This document shows, in pieces, positions 12,579-24,480 of a stretch of DNA of 64,000 bases (positions are counted from its first letter, which is position 1; every line of letters begins with the position of its first letter). Made by a program: the position numbers and the translations under genes. Source of the DNA: Himantopus leucocephalus (Eukaryota; Chordata; Aves; Charadriiformes; Recurvirostridae); NCBI GenBank assembly GCA_003993805.1, contig RSEF01000024.1:7676106-7740105 (forward strand). Direction: 5' to 3'. Below the pieces are notes generated by a model. That model saw only the letters and a program-made list of their open reading frames with translations. It made no database searches and was not told where the DNA came from.

Positions 12579-15448
12579 ATGAGCAGTGAAGAGATTCTTG
12601 TGTGTGCAGTACAACTTGGAGAGAATTTCTGCCTCTATTTTGCAGGTAATTACCACCCACTGCTGAAAGAGACACAGTGTGTCTTCTTTCTGCATAGAAG
12701 ATCAAAAGCTGATAGACAATTCAGTCCTTTCCTTGGGCTGGCATCCCTGGTTTTGTGGAATCCTGTTTTTTCCCTGCACGTTACCTGAGCAATCCTCAAA
12801 GCGGTTACAATTCCCACCCACTTAGAAGAATGATAGTTCTTAGATTATGGAGCCAGGCTGTTCACTGCAAAATGAATGTGTTTGAGACAGCTGTCCCAGT
12901 GTGTTAACAGGTCAGTACCACGTTATTGCTGAACACCTTAAGCATTTAGTAACTTTTTCTGTTTGAATACTGATTAAAAACAATTCCTCTCTCAGCCTGA
13001 TTCCACCTAATTTTCCCGTAAGTTTAAGTTTGAGGTATTGTTAGCCAAGTATCTGAGCCAGCGGAATATTTGTTGCTTCATACAGTACACTCCCATAAAG
13101 GACACTCAGAAGGGTTGTAATGCTGTGGGGTGGAGTTTGAATAAATGGACAACTTCCAATCTTACAGGATAAAGTTAGTTAGAAAACAGTCTCTTCTTTA
13201 GAAGCAATTTGTAGTGACTGTTTCTTGTCCTTTTCCTCCCTTAGAATAAAGGTGCTGATGAAAGCAAAAATTTGCCTGCCGTTTATTCCTTGGTTATAGG
13301 CTTAAACTGATCTGAGCTGCTCACCCTTAGGTAACCCTAAAACATTTTGCATGCCTCTTGGTGGTAACTCCAGTACTCAAGTGACTGGTGGTTTCATCAT
13401 TCTGTTGCGTTTGTTATGCTCACAAAACACACTCTGTAGTGAGAACAGCTCGGTGAGTTAGTGATACTGGGGACTACAGCTGGAAACGCGTAGGTGGCTG
13501 GCCAGATTCCAGTCTTGCAGAACAGAACTGGGTAGAAAGTGGTTTCCTTTGTGGGGGCAGAGCTTAATGTTGTTTTTTCTTTCCTTTTTTTTTTTTTCAT
13601 TGCTCGCTCGGAACCAAGATGACGATGGTAAGCGGAAAGTTCATTGTTTATTACCTTCATTACCAATTTTACCTGATTAACCCGCTCACACTTACTAACC
13701 CACAAATGCTTTGTGTGCCTTAGAGAAGAAGTTTTCAAACTGATAATGACAACTGTAAAAAAAGAGAGCCACTGCTCACTTTGTCTGAAGCTGATGTTGC
13801 TTTATTTCCTCCTAAGGTACAGGGTAGTGGCTTCCCTAACAGAAGGACCTTTTAATGCAATTCCAATTGTTGGGCAAAAGAGAGAACTGTTGCTTCTGAA
13901 CATTAACAGATACAGTAGCTTCTCTTGCTTGTATATATAGACTGCTGTATTCTGGGAAATCCTTCTGTCTTGCCTGGATTGCTCCGAGCCAGAGGCGGAA
14001 AGAATGACATGGCCTCCATTTTGTTTGAGATTGCCATTCTAAGAACATATTTCACCTGGTATCCTTCACGACAAGATTAAGCCTGTAGCGAACTGTTAAG
14101 ATCTGAGGCGAGTACAGCTAAAATATTTGACCCTTTTTGCTTAATATTTCTACAGGGCTGGAATGTGATGCCTTTTGTAAGGAAAAAATTCTCCACCGAG
14201 TCCTTCGAAATGTAAATAGCCAGTTGCTTGTGGTTCGACCAGATTTAAACGTGGCAGCTTTTGAAGATGTGACAGATCAGGAGATGAAATCTGGTACACC
14301 ATTTTCCAAATATATAGTATAACTATTGCGCTGTTTCTTTATTCTAGATGTGCTTTTGTTCTTTGTAATCCCTGACTGTAAATGATGAGGCTGACAGTAA
14401 AGGCTGAAAATTCATTTTTAAGAATAAAGCTGAGAGCGGTGAAATGTTGTGTCTTGTGTATTAGTAATGGATTAGATTAGATTAGATTAGATTAGCCTGA
14501 GGCCTGGGAGATGTCCCTGGCAGAAAAGGGCTGCTAAGACTTTTGGTTAGCTCTGATCACAAACTAACTTCTTAAGCCTTTTCTTTTTTTGTGTTTCATT
14601 CAGAACTATCTTTGTTGAACCTATTTATTTACAATCACAAACATAATCTGATTTACAGCTGACTAGTCACAAATCCAATTCTCACTTTATGCGTGCATAT
14701 AAAACGATTTCAACATCCTACCCATACTAACTGGTAACTTCACATGCTTTCTTGCAAATCCAAAATCTTGGTTATTGAATGATTGCAGAAAGTCAAATAC
14801 GTGCTATCAGCAGTCATAAAAATTCAAGTCCTGGCTCTCCTGTCCGGAAAAGTTGCCAACGGAATGGTAAGATGTAACACGGTTAAGACACCGCAGCCCT
14901 CTCCTGAGCAGTCTGTTAATAATAAACCATTTCTATTTAGGCAATGGAATGCACTTCAACATTCACTATTACAAAACTACCACACCTTCAGCAGGGATGC
15001 CTGTTGCATTCAGTGTCCAGGTAGAAGATAAAAGTTATTACATGTGTTGTGAGGAAGAATGTGGAAAAATGATAGTTCGATTTAGGGTAAGTAGCTGCTT
15101 TACATACCTTATGTATATATAAGTAGTAGGCAAAATTAATAATTCAAGACTGTGTGAGCTGAAACAAACCTGCTCTGGTCTTGTGCGGGGACTAACCCAT
15201 TCCTTTTTCTTCCTCAGGAAGGTGAGGTTCCCAAAGAAATTCCTGGTGAAAGTAACGTAATCTTTTTCAAAAAGATGTTTACGTCCTGTAGCTCCAGAGC
15301 ATTTAAGTTTGAATACTCACTAGAACAAGGAATGTTTTTGGCCTTTGAGGAAGAAGGCTCCTTAAGAAAATTAATTCTAAAGAAACTGTCAAGAGAAGAT
15401 GAAGTGGATGAAACCATGAAGATAAGTTTTGAACTTAAGTCCGAATGA
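12579..15448 (+). CDS. IL18: Interleukin-18 precursor
   Basis: Coding exons: 12572-12645 (ATG at 12579), probable 9-nt microexon 13619-13627, 14156-14293, 14941-15086 and 15218-15448 (stop 15446-15448). All junctions are AG/GT and all phases join, giving 196 residues with the microexon or 193 without it. The sequence LECDAFCKEK aligns with the human caspase-1 cleavage region LESD|YFGK, so maturation is expected after that Asp (residue 30 with the microexon). Strongly avian IL18 stretches follow, such as NSQLLVVRPDLNVAAFEDV and EYSLEQGMFLAFEEEG. There is no signal peptide, as usual for IL-1 family cytokines. The product is an inflammasome-released cytokine that drives interferon-gamma production through IL18R1/IL18RAP. 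Non-coding first exon(s) must lie upstream because the ATG exon begins at a splice acceptor. The C-terminus ends SFELKSE, which differs from my memory of chicken IL18. Confidence 0.97.
13619..13627 (+). CDS. IL18: Probable 9-nt IL18 microexon
   Basis: The 9 bases ATGACGATG lie between an AG (13617-13618), with a long T/C tract 20-45 nt upstream, and a strong donor GTAAGC (13628). Inserted between the first two IL18 coding exons they keep the frame and add three Asp codons at the junction. Human IL18 has a 12-nt exon (Ala-Glu-Asp-Asp) at the same place, which supports homology. Skipping is also in frame, so both forms could exist. Confidence 0.72.
14471..14495. repeat. (ATTAG)5 microsatellite in IL18 intron
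   Basis: Five perfect tandem copies of ATTAG lie in the intron between the third and fourth IL18 coding segments. It is a simple repeat and likely polymorphic. Confidence 0.9.
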
Positions 15449-15825
15449 AAGTCACAACCTATGACACACTTCAACAGGCAAAATATATTTTGGGCTTTTT
15501 ATAGAAGAAATCTTATTCCAAGGCAGGCCAGTTTTATGTTTTTAGCTACCAGTACAAAAATGAGCATCTTACAAAGGAAAATGAATTCAAATTCTTGCCC
15601 AAAAGCAGCACAGGAGTGTTTTCCAGTCAGATAGAAGGAAAGAGAATTACACAATGAAGAAACAAGAAGGTGCATGCCTGTATAGTTTGATCCCTAAAGC
15701 CTTTACTGCCTGTTGATCAAACAGCTTTTGAGTTAGGTGTCTCATACATGAAGTTGACCTATTTTGGGGAGGAAGAGAAAACCGCTTAGAACAACAGATT
15801 TCATAAGCAGACCATGCACCTGGCC

Positions 15826-15831
15826 AATAAA
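15826..15831 (+). terminator. IL18: IL18 polyadenylation signal (proximal)
   Basis: AATAAA lies 378 nt after the IL18 stop codon. A second AATAAA is at 15999-16004, so two 3' ends are possible. Confidence 0.65.
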
Positions 15832-15998
15832 GACTTTGAGATTACTTTTTTGTATGAAGATTATTTCCTGAGCGTCTTCATCAATCTCAGTTACACAGTG
15901 ACGTTCTCACCTTCAACTGAAGTAGGAACAGCAGACAATTTTTAACTTACTGGAAATCTTTGAGAAAACTGCTAACTTACCTGAACAATTAAGGTTCT

Positions 15999-16004
15999 AA
16001 TAAA
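15999..16004 (+). terminator. IL18: IL18 polyadenylation signal (distal)
   Basis: A second AATAAA about 170 nt downstream of the first, in the context TTCTAATAAAGC. Either could define the transcript end. Confidence 0.5.
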
Positions 16005-17899
16005 GCTGTTTGTCCTCAGAGGGCCCAAGAAAAAAAAAAGAATTGTGCTTTTATGTAAAGGTTTTTCAAAGTTAACAGTAAATTGTAGGTTAGTGATGAA
16101 ATCAGACAGATATTTGTCCTTCTAACAATTTGACACAAATGTAGATATGGCTGGCCGTAACGGCCCTGTCTTTACGTACGTGACAATGCAGCATACATCG
16201 GGGTCAAGCTGTGACCTCCACTTCCCATTTGGAGCTGAGCAAGCCCTGGATTTCACCAAAACCAAATGAATGTAATGCATTCTGAATCTTAATCTTAAGG
16301 AAACTGATATAGCATATATTATTCTTTTCTTCCACGTGTAAGATGAGTGTTGGTCTTCCTCTTCTGTTCCTACTCCACGTAGTGATAACCTGAACACTGG
16401 TTGCAGCTGGGGTCCCGCGTCTTCAGAACAGCTGGTACAATTGTCATACCCCATACAGGCACAAGTAATCAGAGAAAACAGGAAGGCTTCTATCTGTCAT
16501 GAAATGAGGAAAATCCTCAAACTTGCAGAAGAGACAAGACAAGTCTCAAGACTTGTTTTGGTAAAAAACAAACCAAAACTATTATTTCAGGGACTTTAAA
16601 AAAAGCATAGACACATGAAACTGCTGTCATAACCCTGACTGTCTCAGCTTTTCATAGCTGGTAATTACAGGGAACTGATTCAATTTCAACAGGTGTCAGT
16701 CAACTGAGGAACACATGCGATTCATAGAGAAAGCTGTGGTCATTACCTTTTAATTCTTGCCTCAAAAACACAATGAACTGGTCTCAGGGTTGCTAGCCCC
16801 TAACATTGTAGGTCTGGGCTACTACATTCCCAGAGCTCTTAAATAAGTCATTTCTCACAAGATATCCTCAACAAATACCACATACAGATGCATCTTGTGT
16901 TTTGTCTCAAAAGAGGAAACGTCAAACACTTTCTATGATACATGCTCAGATTGCACTGAGGTACTTGGCAGTGGCTCATATTATGCATCTTCCTCACTAT
17001 GACAAAACAACAAATGTTACATTGATAATCTAAATCAGACCACATCAGACAGAAGCAACCACCTCAATTCTGACCACAAGATTAGCAAAACAAAAGTGGC
17101 CAGGTACACGGTATTTCCCATGGTTACATGAATAAGTAAGTAAATAATAAAAAAAAAATCAAATCAGAAAGTCTTGCAGAATTCAAACAGCAACTTGCTC
17201 ACTCTGTTTATTGCATAATCAGACTGATGGTAACACACAATTCTCTTCCTTTTACTATTAATGGTACCACAGAAGTGCCATTAGAACATGGACAAGGTTA
17301 ACCACTCCTTACTTCTACGAAAGTCCAAAAAGATCCAGCAGAGAAGAAAGTTAAAAACCACAATCTCATTCCCCCCCTAAAATGCCCTAAAACCTAGACA
17401 AAGGGAAGAACGCTGCCTCGGTCTCATGTCAAGCTGTGACAGAAATGGTATGTTTGTTGTCTTTTCAGTCACACAGGAAAATGTGTACCAGTGTTTATTT
17501 AGAAAACAAACCCTCAAAAAATCATTGCAGATGAACATACAGGTTCCAGGGAAAATACGAAAGCCATATGCTACTTATGGCTCCTAAAATTAATCTGCAA
17601 AAGTATTTTTCTTCTAAGTCCATTACTGCTGTATTTTCTAATGGACATTACTCTTGTATTAAGTCAAGTGTAAACCACCCCTTTAAGGACAATACACATT
17701 CATAAAAGTATTTTTTGGTTTTCAACTTCTAAATGAAGTAATGCAGAGTAACAGCATGAACGGTAACATAACAGTATGACTTAGTATTTGAGCTTGATTT
17801 TAGAGAAAAAACCCAAGACATCTCCAGAGACAAAATTTTAAGTAACTCAAAAGTAGTAAAAATCATTCAGAAGCACACACACACAATTTATGTAAATTC
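16005..17899. other. Tail-to-tail intergenic region, IL18 to SDHD
   Basis: No gene recognised. IL18 and SDHD converge here. Open frames are short and lack splice context or homology that I can see. Confidence 0.7.
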
Positions 17900-17905
17900 T
17901 TTATT
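17900..17905 (-). terminator. SDHD: SDHD polyadenylation signal
   Basis: On the minus strand AATAAA lies about 500 nt past the SDHD stop and is followed within about 25 nt by a GT-rich run (complement of the CA repeat at about 17876-17884). This is the classical signal plus downstream element. Confidence 0.7.
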
Positions 17906-18400
17906 GTATGGATTAAGAAAAAAGTATTCCCTTTACTACATCAACTCGCAGGGTCCAAAGAGTGTGCCTTACATACAGTTCAGTTGTTATGAGGTCAGAA
18001 ATAACAGTTCAATTTTCCATATGTCAAGTTTGTTTTATAAAATAGGAAACCAAACACCAGTTACTTTAGAAAAACACTCATTAAAGCTGCCATTACAAGG
18101 AAAGTTACCTTCAGCTATTGAAGTCTGTCACTGATGTAATTAATTCCTTCCAATTTACAGTGCAGCTTAAATCAACTCACTGTCATCTGGACATTATCCT
18201 CTTTAAATCTACTTTTCTTTTCTAACATTTTTACTGCTGTTGGATATTTATTTCTAAAAGACGGGCTCTGAACTTGCTGCATTATGTACATAGTACGGAT
18301 CCTTGGTTATTGATCTGTTTCGCATTAAACATGTTGGTAAAAATATGATGAAGCAGAGGCAGCAGTGAACAATCATGTTTGTCAGGAACTCGGTCGCATC

Positions 18401-21400
18401 TTAGAGGCTCCACAGCATGGCAACAGCCTTGCAGATACCAACATCATAATAGTTAAAGTAGCAGAGGCCAGCGAAGGTAACGGCCGACAGTACGTACAGA
18501 CCTGTATTGGCCAGTTTAATGGGTGTATCTCCATGGACGTAGTCAGTTATAACCTGTCCAAGACCCCTACAGAATAAGAGGGAGAAAAAAGCTGAAATCA
18601 GGAAAGAGCATTCCTCACTAAAATCCATCCAGTTTATGTGAGCATTCTACAAAGATGGCTGAAACACATCATTTTTTTCACCCACTATCATCAACCTTTC
18701 CTAAAGAATGCCCAGTTCCCACTCAAAAAGAAGATTTATCTATTTAAACCAGAACAAAACAACATTCCACATAGTCTATTTAAAAAATATACATATTGGC
18801 TCAGAGTTTTCTTAATGGTACTGAGGATACAAGGTATTGAGCACAGATCTTTCAACAATAGAAATGTGTAGAATCTGCCTCCAATAAACACTGCGCAGCT
18901 TATCTGACTTCCAAGGACTGAAGAAAAGAAACCAGAGGAAATATCCTTCTTGCTTGGACAGCAAGGTATGGCTCTGGGACCAGCCATTGTCACAACTGCA
19001 CAGAAGACTCCAGGATGTGTATTTAAATTAGAAAATAGTGGCAACCAAAGAAATTAGCATACTCCATTTTTTTTTCTACATCTGTCAGACTGGAAGTGAA
19101 CTTTTGTCCAGATTTAAACTATCGATCAACAGGAAGACAGAGGATGCTGTCTTCCTGTTAGTTTAATAACTAATGTGGTAGCCCTCTTCCTGAAAGTACA
19201 ATTATGTTTGCTTTCTGCAATGACAGATGTCAACTTGGTAAAAGAAAAGAACTGTATTTAATGCAACAATTTTCCTCCTAGGATTTTGCCTTGGTCTAGC
19301 CTGAAGCTGAAGGACCTGTGTCCCACAAATTAAGACACACTAGTGACCTAGTAAGGTTCAAAGTCCTGCAGCAGATGCCACTGCAAGTGAACACTGAGCT
19401 CAGTTTCACTTAGGTGGGGTTCTAATATCATAAAGATGTCAAAAGTGAGAAAAGGGGTGCAAGGAACCCCTGGATACACAAAAGAGAAGCAGAAAGTGGA
19501 AGGAGTCTGAAAGGCAACTACTCTCAAGCTATTACGGCTATTTTTTTACAACTGGACAGTGGAATAAGGTCAGGTGTGCGGGCAGCACTTACCCACACTT
19601 CTAGCCTTCCAAAGTGCAGATAAATAAGGCATACTGAATCTGGAATTCACAGACTGCCCTTCAACAGTAGGGCTGATAAGGGAGTCTTTTCTTTGCGTGG
19701 CACAATAAGACTGAGCCAGGCTGAGACTTCTCAGAAAAACTGGTGTGTGACTTTACAGCACACTAATTAATTCACACAAAGTCCTCATGGGAAAGGACCA
19801 GTGACCCTGAGAACAAGGAAGGGAATTACAAGAAATAGCTCATGGGTGGTAGACACACGATCTAGCTCACAACACACCAGCTTCACTGGGCAGAGAAATC
19901 TTTATTACATGCCAGCAAAATGGTACAAGATAAACATGGCTTCAGGTACCTTGAGTAAGTCTGTTCATAGGTTAACTGTTTGGACTGATAACCACCTAAC
20001 TATCTGAAGCACTATTTCCAACATACTTTAGGACAAGATTTCCTAAGAAAAAACATAGCAAAAGGTGAAAGAAAACCCCTCAAAAATATATGCGATACTC
20101 CTCTGCAGCTTCTGATCAGCTACTAGAGGGATTATTCGATCTGTTATGGCAATCAAATTAACGTTTATGGCAAGTAAACAATCTTTTTTCTTTTAAAGAT
20201 ATTCTAGCACTGAATACCTATGAAAGTACAAAAGGAGAATTTTCCTACATAGGAACATCCTTAACGTTTTAAGACAATGTCTTGCAAGCTAAGAGTTTAA
20301 TACTGGAGAAACATTCCAGCTTTAAAAGAGAACAAAAAACCCACAGAAGTGGGGGAAGAATTCACTCTGATGAAAGTTACCAACAGAGCCGCACACAAGC
20401 AGCAAGACATTTTCCTCATGGGGGAAGTCCCCACACAGTTTATAGAAAAGAGATTTCCAGTATGACCAATCCTGACACTTTTGTCAACAAGAGACATTCA
20501 CTAAAGAATCAAATGTGCGTGCATTGACACAAAATGTCATCGAGAGAACCCATTTCAACACATCAACCTGCAATAACCTGTTCCATTGCGGGGAATCTCC
20601 CCATGTGGTCACATCTAGTATGGCACCAACACACGCATACCAAACAAGTGAAGAAATGCTCCAAAGGCAGGCAAGCTTAGCTTTATGTATTTCATATTTG
20701 AAAGAGCTCTGACAAATATGTTCAAGGATAGCCACATTTCAGATTGATTCCATATCAGATTTGAAGGCTTCAGGAAAAAGATCCCAGTCAACAAGGAAAG
20801 TGCAAGAATACCTGGTACAACTTCGTAAGGGCAAAACTGAGATTTAAGAAAACGTGGTATCCCAAATGTGACATTGCTTATCTGCTTTATCCCTGTAACA
20901 AGGAACTACAGATCAGTATCACCTCAAGAATGTAAATGCTGCCAGTTAGGCCAACCATGCAGCTGGATCCACTCCTAATTAGTCTCATCTAGCCTACTCA
21001 CATTAAAGATCACAGCAGAACTACACTTAAGAAGAACAGGAGCAAGCATCTATTTCCCAGGAATCGAGGTCTTGGCTTCTTCAGTGGAATATTTGCTATG
21101 AACTCTTTATTATGCACCACCATTAAGATGTACAAAGCCAGCCCACAGCACAGAACCTTAGAAGAACAACTTGTTTTATATAGATCTGTCCTGTTTCTGT
21201 TCCCTCTGTTCATACAACATTGATTCTTCCACAAGACAAAAATGTGCAAGATTCTACAAGCCAGTGGGAAGGAAGTCCTTCTAAGGTAAGATACTATGTA
21301 GAACAGCACTAGAGAATGTTTATGGATTCCTTACTAGTAATATGTATTCTGCCTTCTGACTGAGAGAACAGTGTGACAAAGGAAGACTGAGATAAAACTA

Positions 21401-23951
21401 GTCTTGTCAAAGATCATGACTGTCACAGAACTTGGAGAGCAAGGACTTTGTTTGCATCTCTTTCCAGGTATTTTATACTAGATCAGCAATTAAGTCAGGA
21501 GACTTACTGCGATATACAAACTTAAGACCTAAGACTTGAAGTTATCCTAACTATCAGACTTTACTCTTAATTCTGAGGGACCTACTGTGCTTACCAGTGG
21601 CCATGGAGAGTGAGGGCTGCAGCCAGTGAATAGTCCATGGCTGGTCCAGGATACAGGTAGGCTGCAGGAAGGAGACCCAGCAAGAGCACACTGACAGCTC
21701 GCTCACCTGTCCAGTGCAAAGACGCAGCCTTGGAACTGCCTGTAAGGAGAAGTATTTTTCAGTGCACAGTTCCTGTTCAACATGCTGTAACCTTAAAAAC
21801 AGATACCTCATCCTGATCAGCACCACGCAATTACATGTTTTATCTGATCTGATTACTGAGCTTTCATCCAAGCAAAACTTAGACGTCTTTGAATTACTGC
21901 TATAGAATACATATCTTCTTTACAATGTCGAAAAGGTTAATTTTAAATACTCCTCTGTTTGCTGCTGCTAAGAAAGAGAAGCTTCTTTTACTACAAAAGA
22001 ATAGACGCTCAACAGGTAAAGTCAAAACAAACACCAGTCCTACTTTCACAACCTGCATGCCGTTCAGGACTGAGGTCCAAGTCAACCATCACAGGAAAGA
22101 AGCATCTCTGAAGTCAAAGATTTTTTTTTGTCTAGTGAATTTCCTGACTGTTACGTACTATTTAGTAGTCCCACCTTTTGAGAAACAGCTTTGAGATCCG
22201 GACGGACACAACTACAAGTTCCAGTGAATGGCACACCACCATAAGTCTGTGCACAGTTCTGCCCAGGAACCAATATCGTTATTTTTAACTGCAAATAGCC
22301 AATTAAACTTCTGGGACCATCACAGTGATATATGGCTTAGAAATAGCCTGAAGGCCAAAGGATTTCAATTCTCCATTGATACTCAGCTGGGTGCAATTTT
22401 GAACCACCTAACAGATGACTCTAGAAATAGAAATACCAGTTAGGAAGCTCTGTAACCAATTCTTACTTTTTAGAAGTATTCAAATATTGTTAGGAAGGAA
22501 AAAAAAACCACCCAAAACATCTATAAAGTTCTGAAGTGAATCAAAACCGCAACACCATAAGCAATACTCTGGACCAGAATATCAACATCAGCCCAGGCTG
22601 CTGAAACATCAAGAACTGACTCTGTGAAANACCACCCAAAACATCTATAAAGTTCTGAAGCGAATCAAAACCACAACACCATAAGCAATACTCTGGACCA
22701 GAATATCAGCATCAGCCCAGGCTGCTGAAACATCAAGAACTGACTCTGTGAAATTACCTTTATAATACAATATCCCCAGAGTGCTTACCTAACACATAGA
22801 TATTATCCATCCACCTAAACCAAAATGCACATTTTTCTTCATTTTTGCAAGGAGAAAGAGATTTAGAAAAGTGACAAGATAAGGAAAGCAAAGGACCTGA
22901 AGTAAAACACGAAAGGGACCTAGGCTGGGGACTAATAAAGTGTCCCTGTAGAACTCCACAATCAAGAATACTGCCCAGCACATGCATGAAGTCTGTTGTT
23001 AATATGAAGTTCAGAATAGAAAGGAAGGAAATGGCACAGCTGCGTTTAAGCCAATTTCTTTTACAAGTGTTTCTTCATCCTTTCTACTTCTAAGTTGCAT
23101 TGTAATGGCTACAAAACATTCTTAACCTCAGGTCACAACACTTCTCATATTTAACTGTGCAACTGACAGACCAGAACTTGGTCTTGGCATGGTTGTCCTT
23201 TGTCACCTTTGTGCAGTCTTATCACATGGAGAGAGCAAAAAACAATTTAAGAAATACTCTCTGCCTGCAGATTAGACTTTTCAGATTAACCTCCGTGAAC
23301 CAGAAGCTCCACTGTTCAAGAAAGAAGTCACAATTGCTGTGTTTTCATGTTATTACTGTTACTGAACCATAACAAATGTTAAACCTTCTTTCTGATTTCT
23401 TTTAAAATCTTTCAACCTTTTTTCCACACCCGAAAAAACTACTGCCTTTGTTAATAAGCAGAAATTTACTTTTTCAACATGCAGTTAATATCTCCTATTT
23501 AAAGACTTGCAGCATTCACAGGCTTGATACCGGGCTTGCAAATGTCAGTTTCAAGTTCAAGCAGTGTAAAGTCACATATACTTTGTTTTAAATCAGAATG
23601 CAATCAACAGCCATGCTATCAACTGAAAATAGTACTGTTGCAGGTGATGGTAACACATTCTGGCACTACCACTAACCCTACCTCACCCAAGAAGAGCCGA
23701 AGAAAAACTATATGGTGCCTTGCATCCATTTTTTCTGCCCTTGGATACTCACACCTGTCATTTGAAATCTTCTACCCGGCTCAAAATAAAAACGGGAACC
23801 CTGACCAGACGTGGGTGTAACGGGCACACAAAGATCACGCCGTTTGGATGGAGAAATCGTTTCCCGTACGGCGGCACAACGGCTCAGCGCCGGCTAACAA
23901 ACCCGGCGCCCGGTGCCGGTCACGGGGAAGAGAAGACACCCCACCTCCGCG

Positions 23952-23988
<37 letters not shown>

Positions 23989-24257
23989 CGAGCCCCGCAC
24001 ACGGCGGGGGGGACGTACCGTGGCCCTGCTGGGGGGAACTGTGGCTCTGCCGGGCCGGAACGCTGCGATCGGCGACGGCCGCCAAGACCGCGGGGCGGCG
24101 GAGAAGGGTCCTGCCGAGGAGAGCTGCGGAGAGAACAGGGACCAGGTGTCAGGGCCGGGCCGGACAGGGCGGCGGGGCGCGGGGCCGGCGGGCACTCACC
24201 CATCTGGGCACCGCGGGGCCGCGCCAGCCCCGCCCGCAGCAGCACCAGCGCCGCCAT
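18401..24257 (-). CDS. SDHD: Succinate dehydrogenase cytochrome b small subunit, mitochondrial (CybS, complex II)
   Basis: Four coding exons: 24257-24200, 24123-24019, 21739-21595 and 18566-18401 (stop 18403-18401), joining in phase to 157 residues; human SDHD is 159. The last two exons are 145 and 166 nt, the sizes I recall for human. The start gives [16 protein letters not shown], a basic mitochondrial presequence. Core matches include [34 protein letters not shown] and [20 protein letters not shown]. With SDHC it anchors SDHA/SDHB in the inner membrane and forms the ubiquinone and haem b site; three membrane helices fit the hydrophobic segments. Exon 2 has diverged most, losing the human EWCGVQHIHL-like stretch and being 105 nt where human has 117. 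Intron 1 is only 76 nt. The start lies in a CpG island with tandem ETS sites. NKAPD1 follows upstream on the same strand. Confidence 0.97.
22507..22753. repeat. 123-bp direct duplication flanking a single N (probable assembly artefact)
   Basis: Bases 22507-22629 and 22631-22753 are the same 123-bp segment (starting ACCACCCAAAACATC, ending CTCTGTGAAA) with three substitutions, separated by one N at 22630. A near-identical copy on each side of an ambiguity base is typical of two haplotypes, or overlapping contig ends that were not merged. It lies in SDHD intron 2, so the protein is unaffected. Confidence 0.9.
23950..23988. repeat. (GC)n(AC)14 microsatellite in SDHD intron 2
   Basis: A short alternating GC run (to 23960) passes straight into 14 copies of AC. 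The whole stretch is alternating purine-pyrimidine, lies about 30 bp from the exon 2 donor of SDHD inside its CpG island, and could adopt Z-DNA. Confidence 0.9.
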
Positions 24258-24318
24258 CGTCCCCAGCTCGCCCAAGGGCACCGCGCACCGGAACCGGAAT
24301 TCGATGCCGCCCCAGCTC

Positions 24319-24331
24319 TTCCGCTTCCGGT
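24319..24331 (-). promoter_or_regulatory. Tandem ETS/GABP-type sites upstream of SDHD
   Basis: The plus strand reads CTTCCGCTTCCGG, which on the SDHD strand is CCGGAAGCGGAAG, two overlapping GGAA cores in about one helical turn. A further pair, CCGGAACCGGAA, lies at 24288-24299. GABP (NRF-2) acting on tandem GGAA sites is a known regulator of respiratory-chain genes. They sit 30-75 bp upstream of the SDHD start codon. Confidence 0.6.
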
Positions 24332-24480
24332 CTGGCGGGCGGCGGTGCAGCCTTCCGGCGGCGGGGACAAACGGCGGCCCTTCCCAGAGCCACCGGCGGC
24401 GGTGGGCGGCCGAGATCGGCCGCCCCCAAGCCAGCAGTGGGTGCGCGAAAGCGTCTCAGGACAGCGGGAGCGCTGCTTCG

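Larger units (their letters stand above)
23880..24480. promoter_or_regulatory. SDHD: SDHD promoter CpG island
   Basis: GC-rich, CpG-dense region covering SDHD exons 1 and 2 and about 220 bp upstream of the start codon at 24257. It holds tandem ETS-type motifs at 24288-24299 and 24319-24331 and no TATA box, as expected for a nuclear gene for a mitochondrial protein. In mammals the same island also drives TIMM8B in the opposite direction; I could not find TIMM8B here. Confidence 0.8.
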
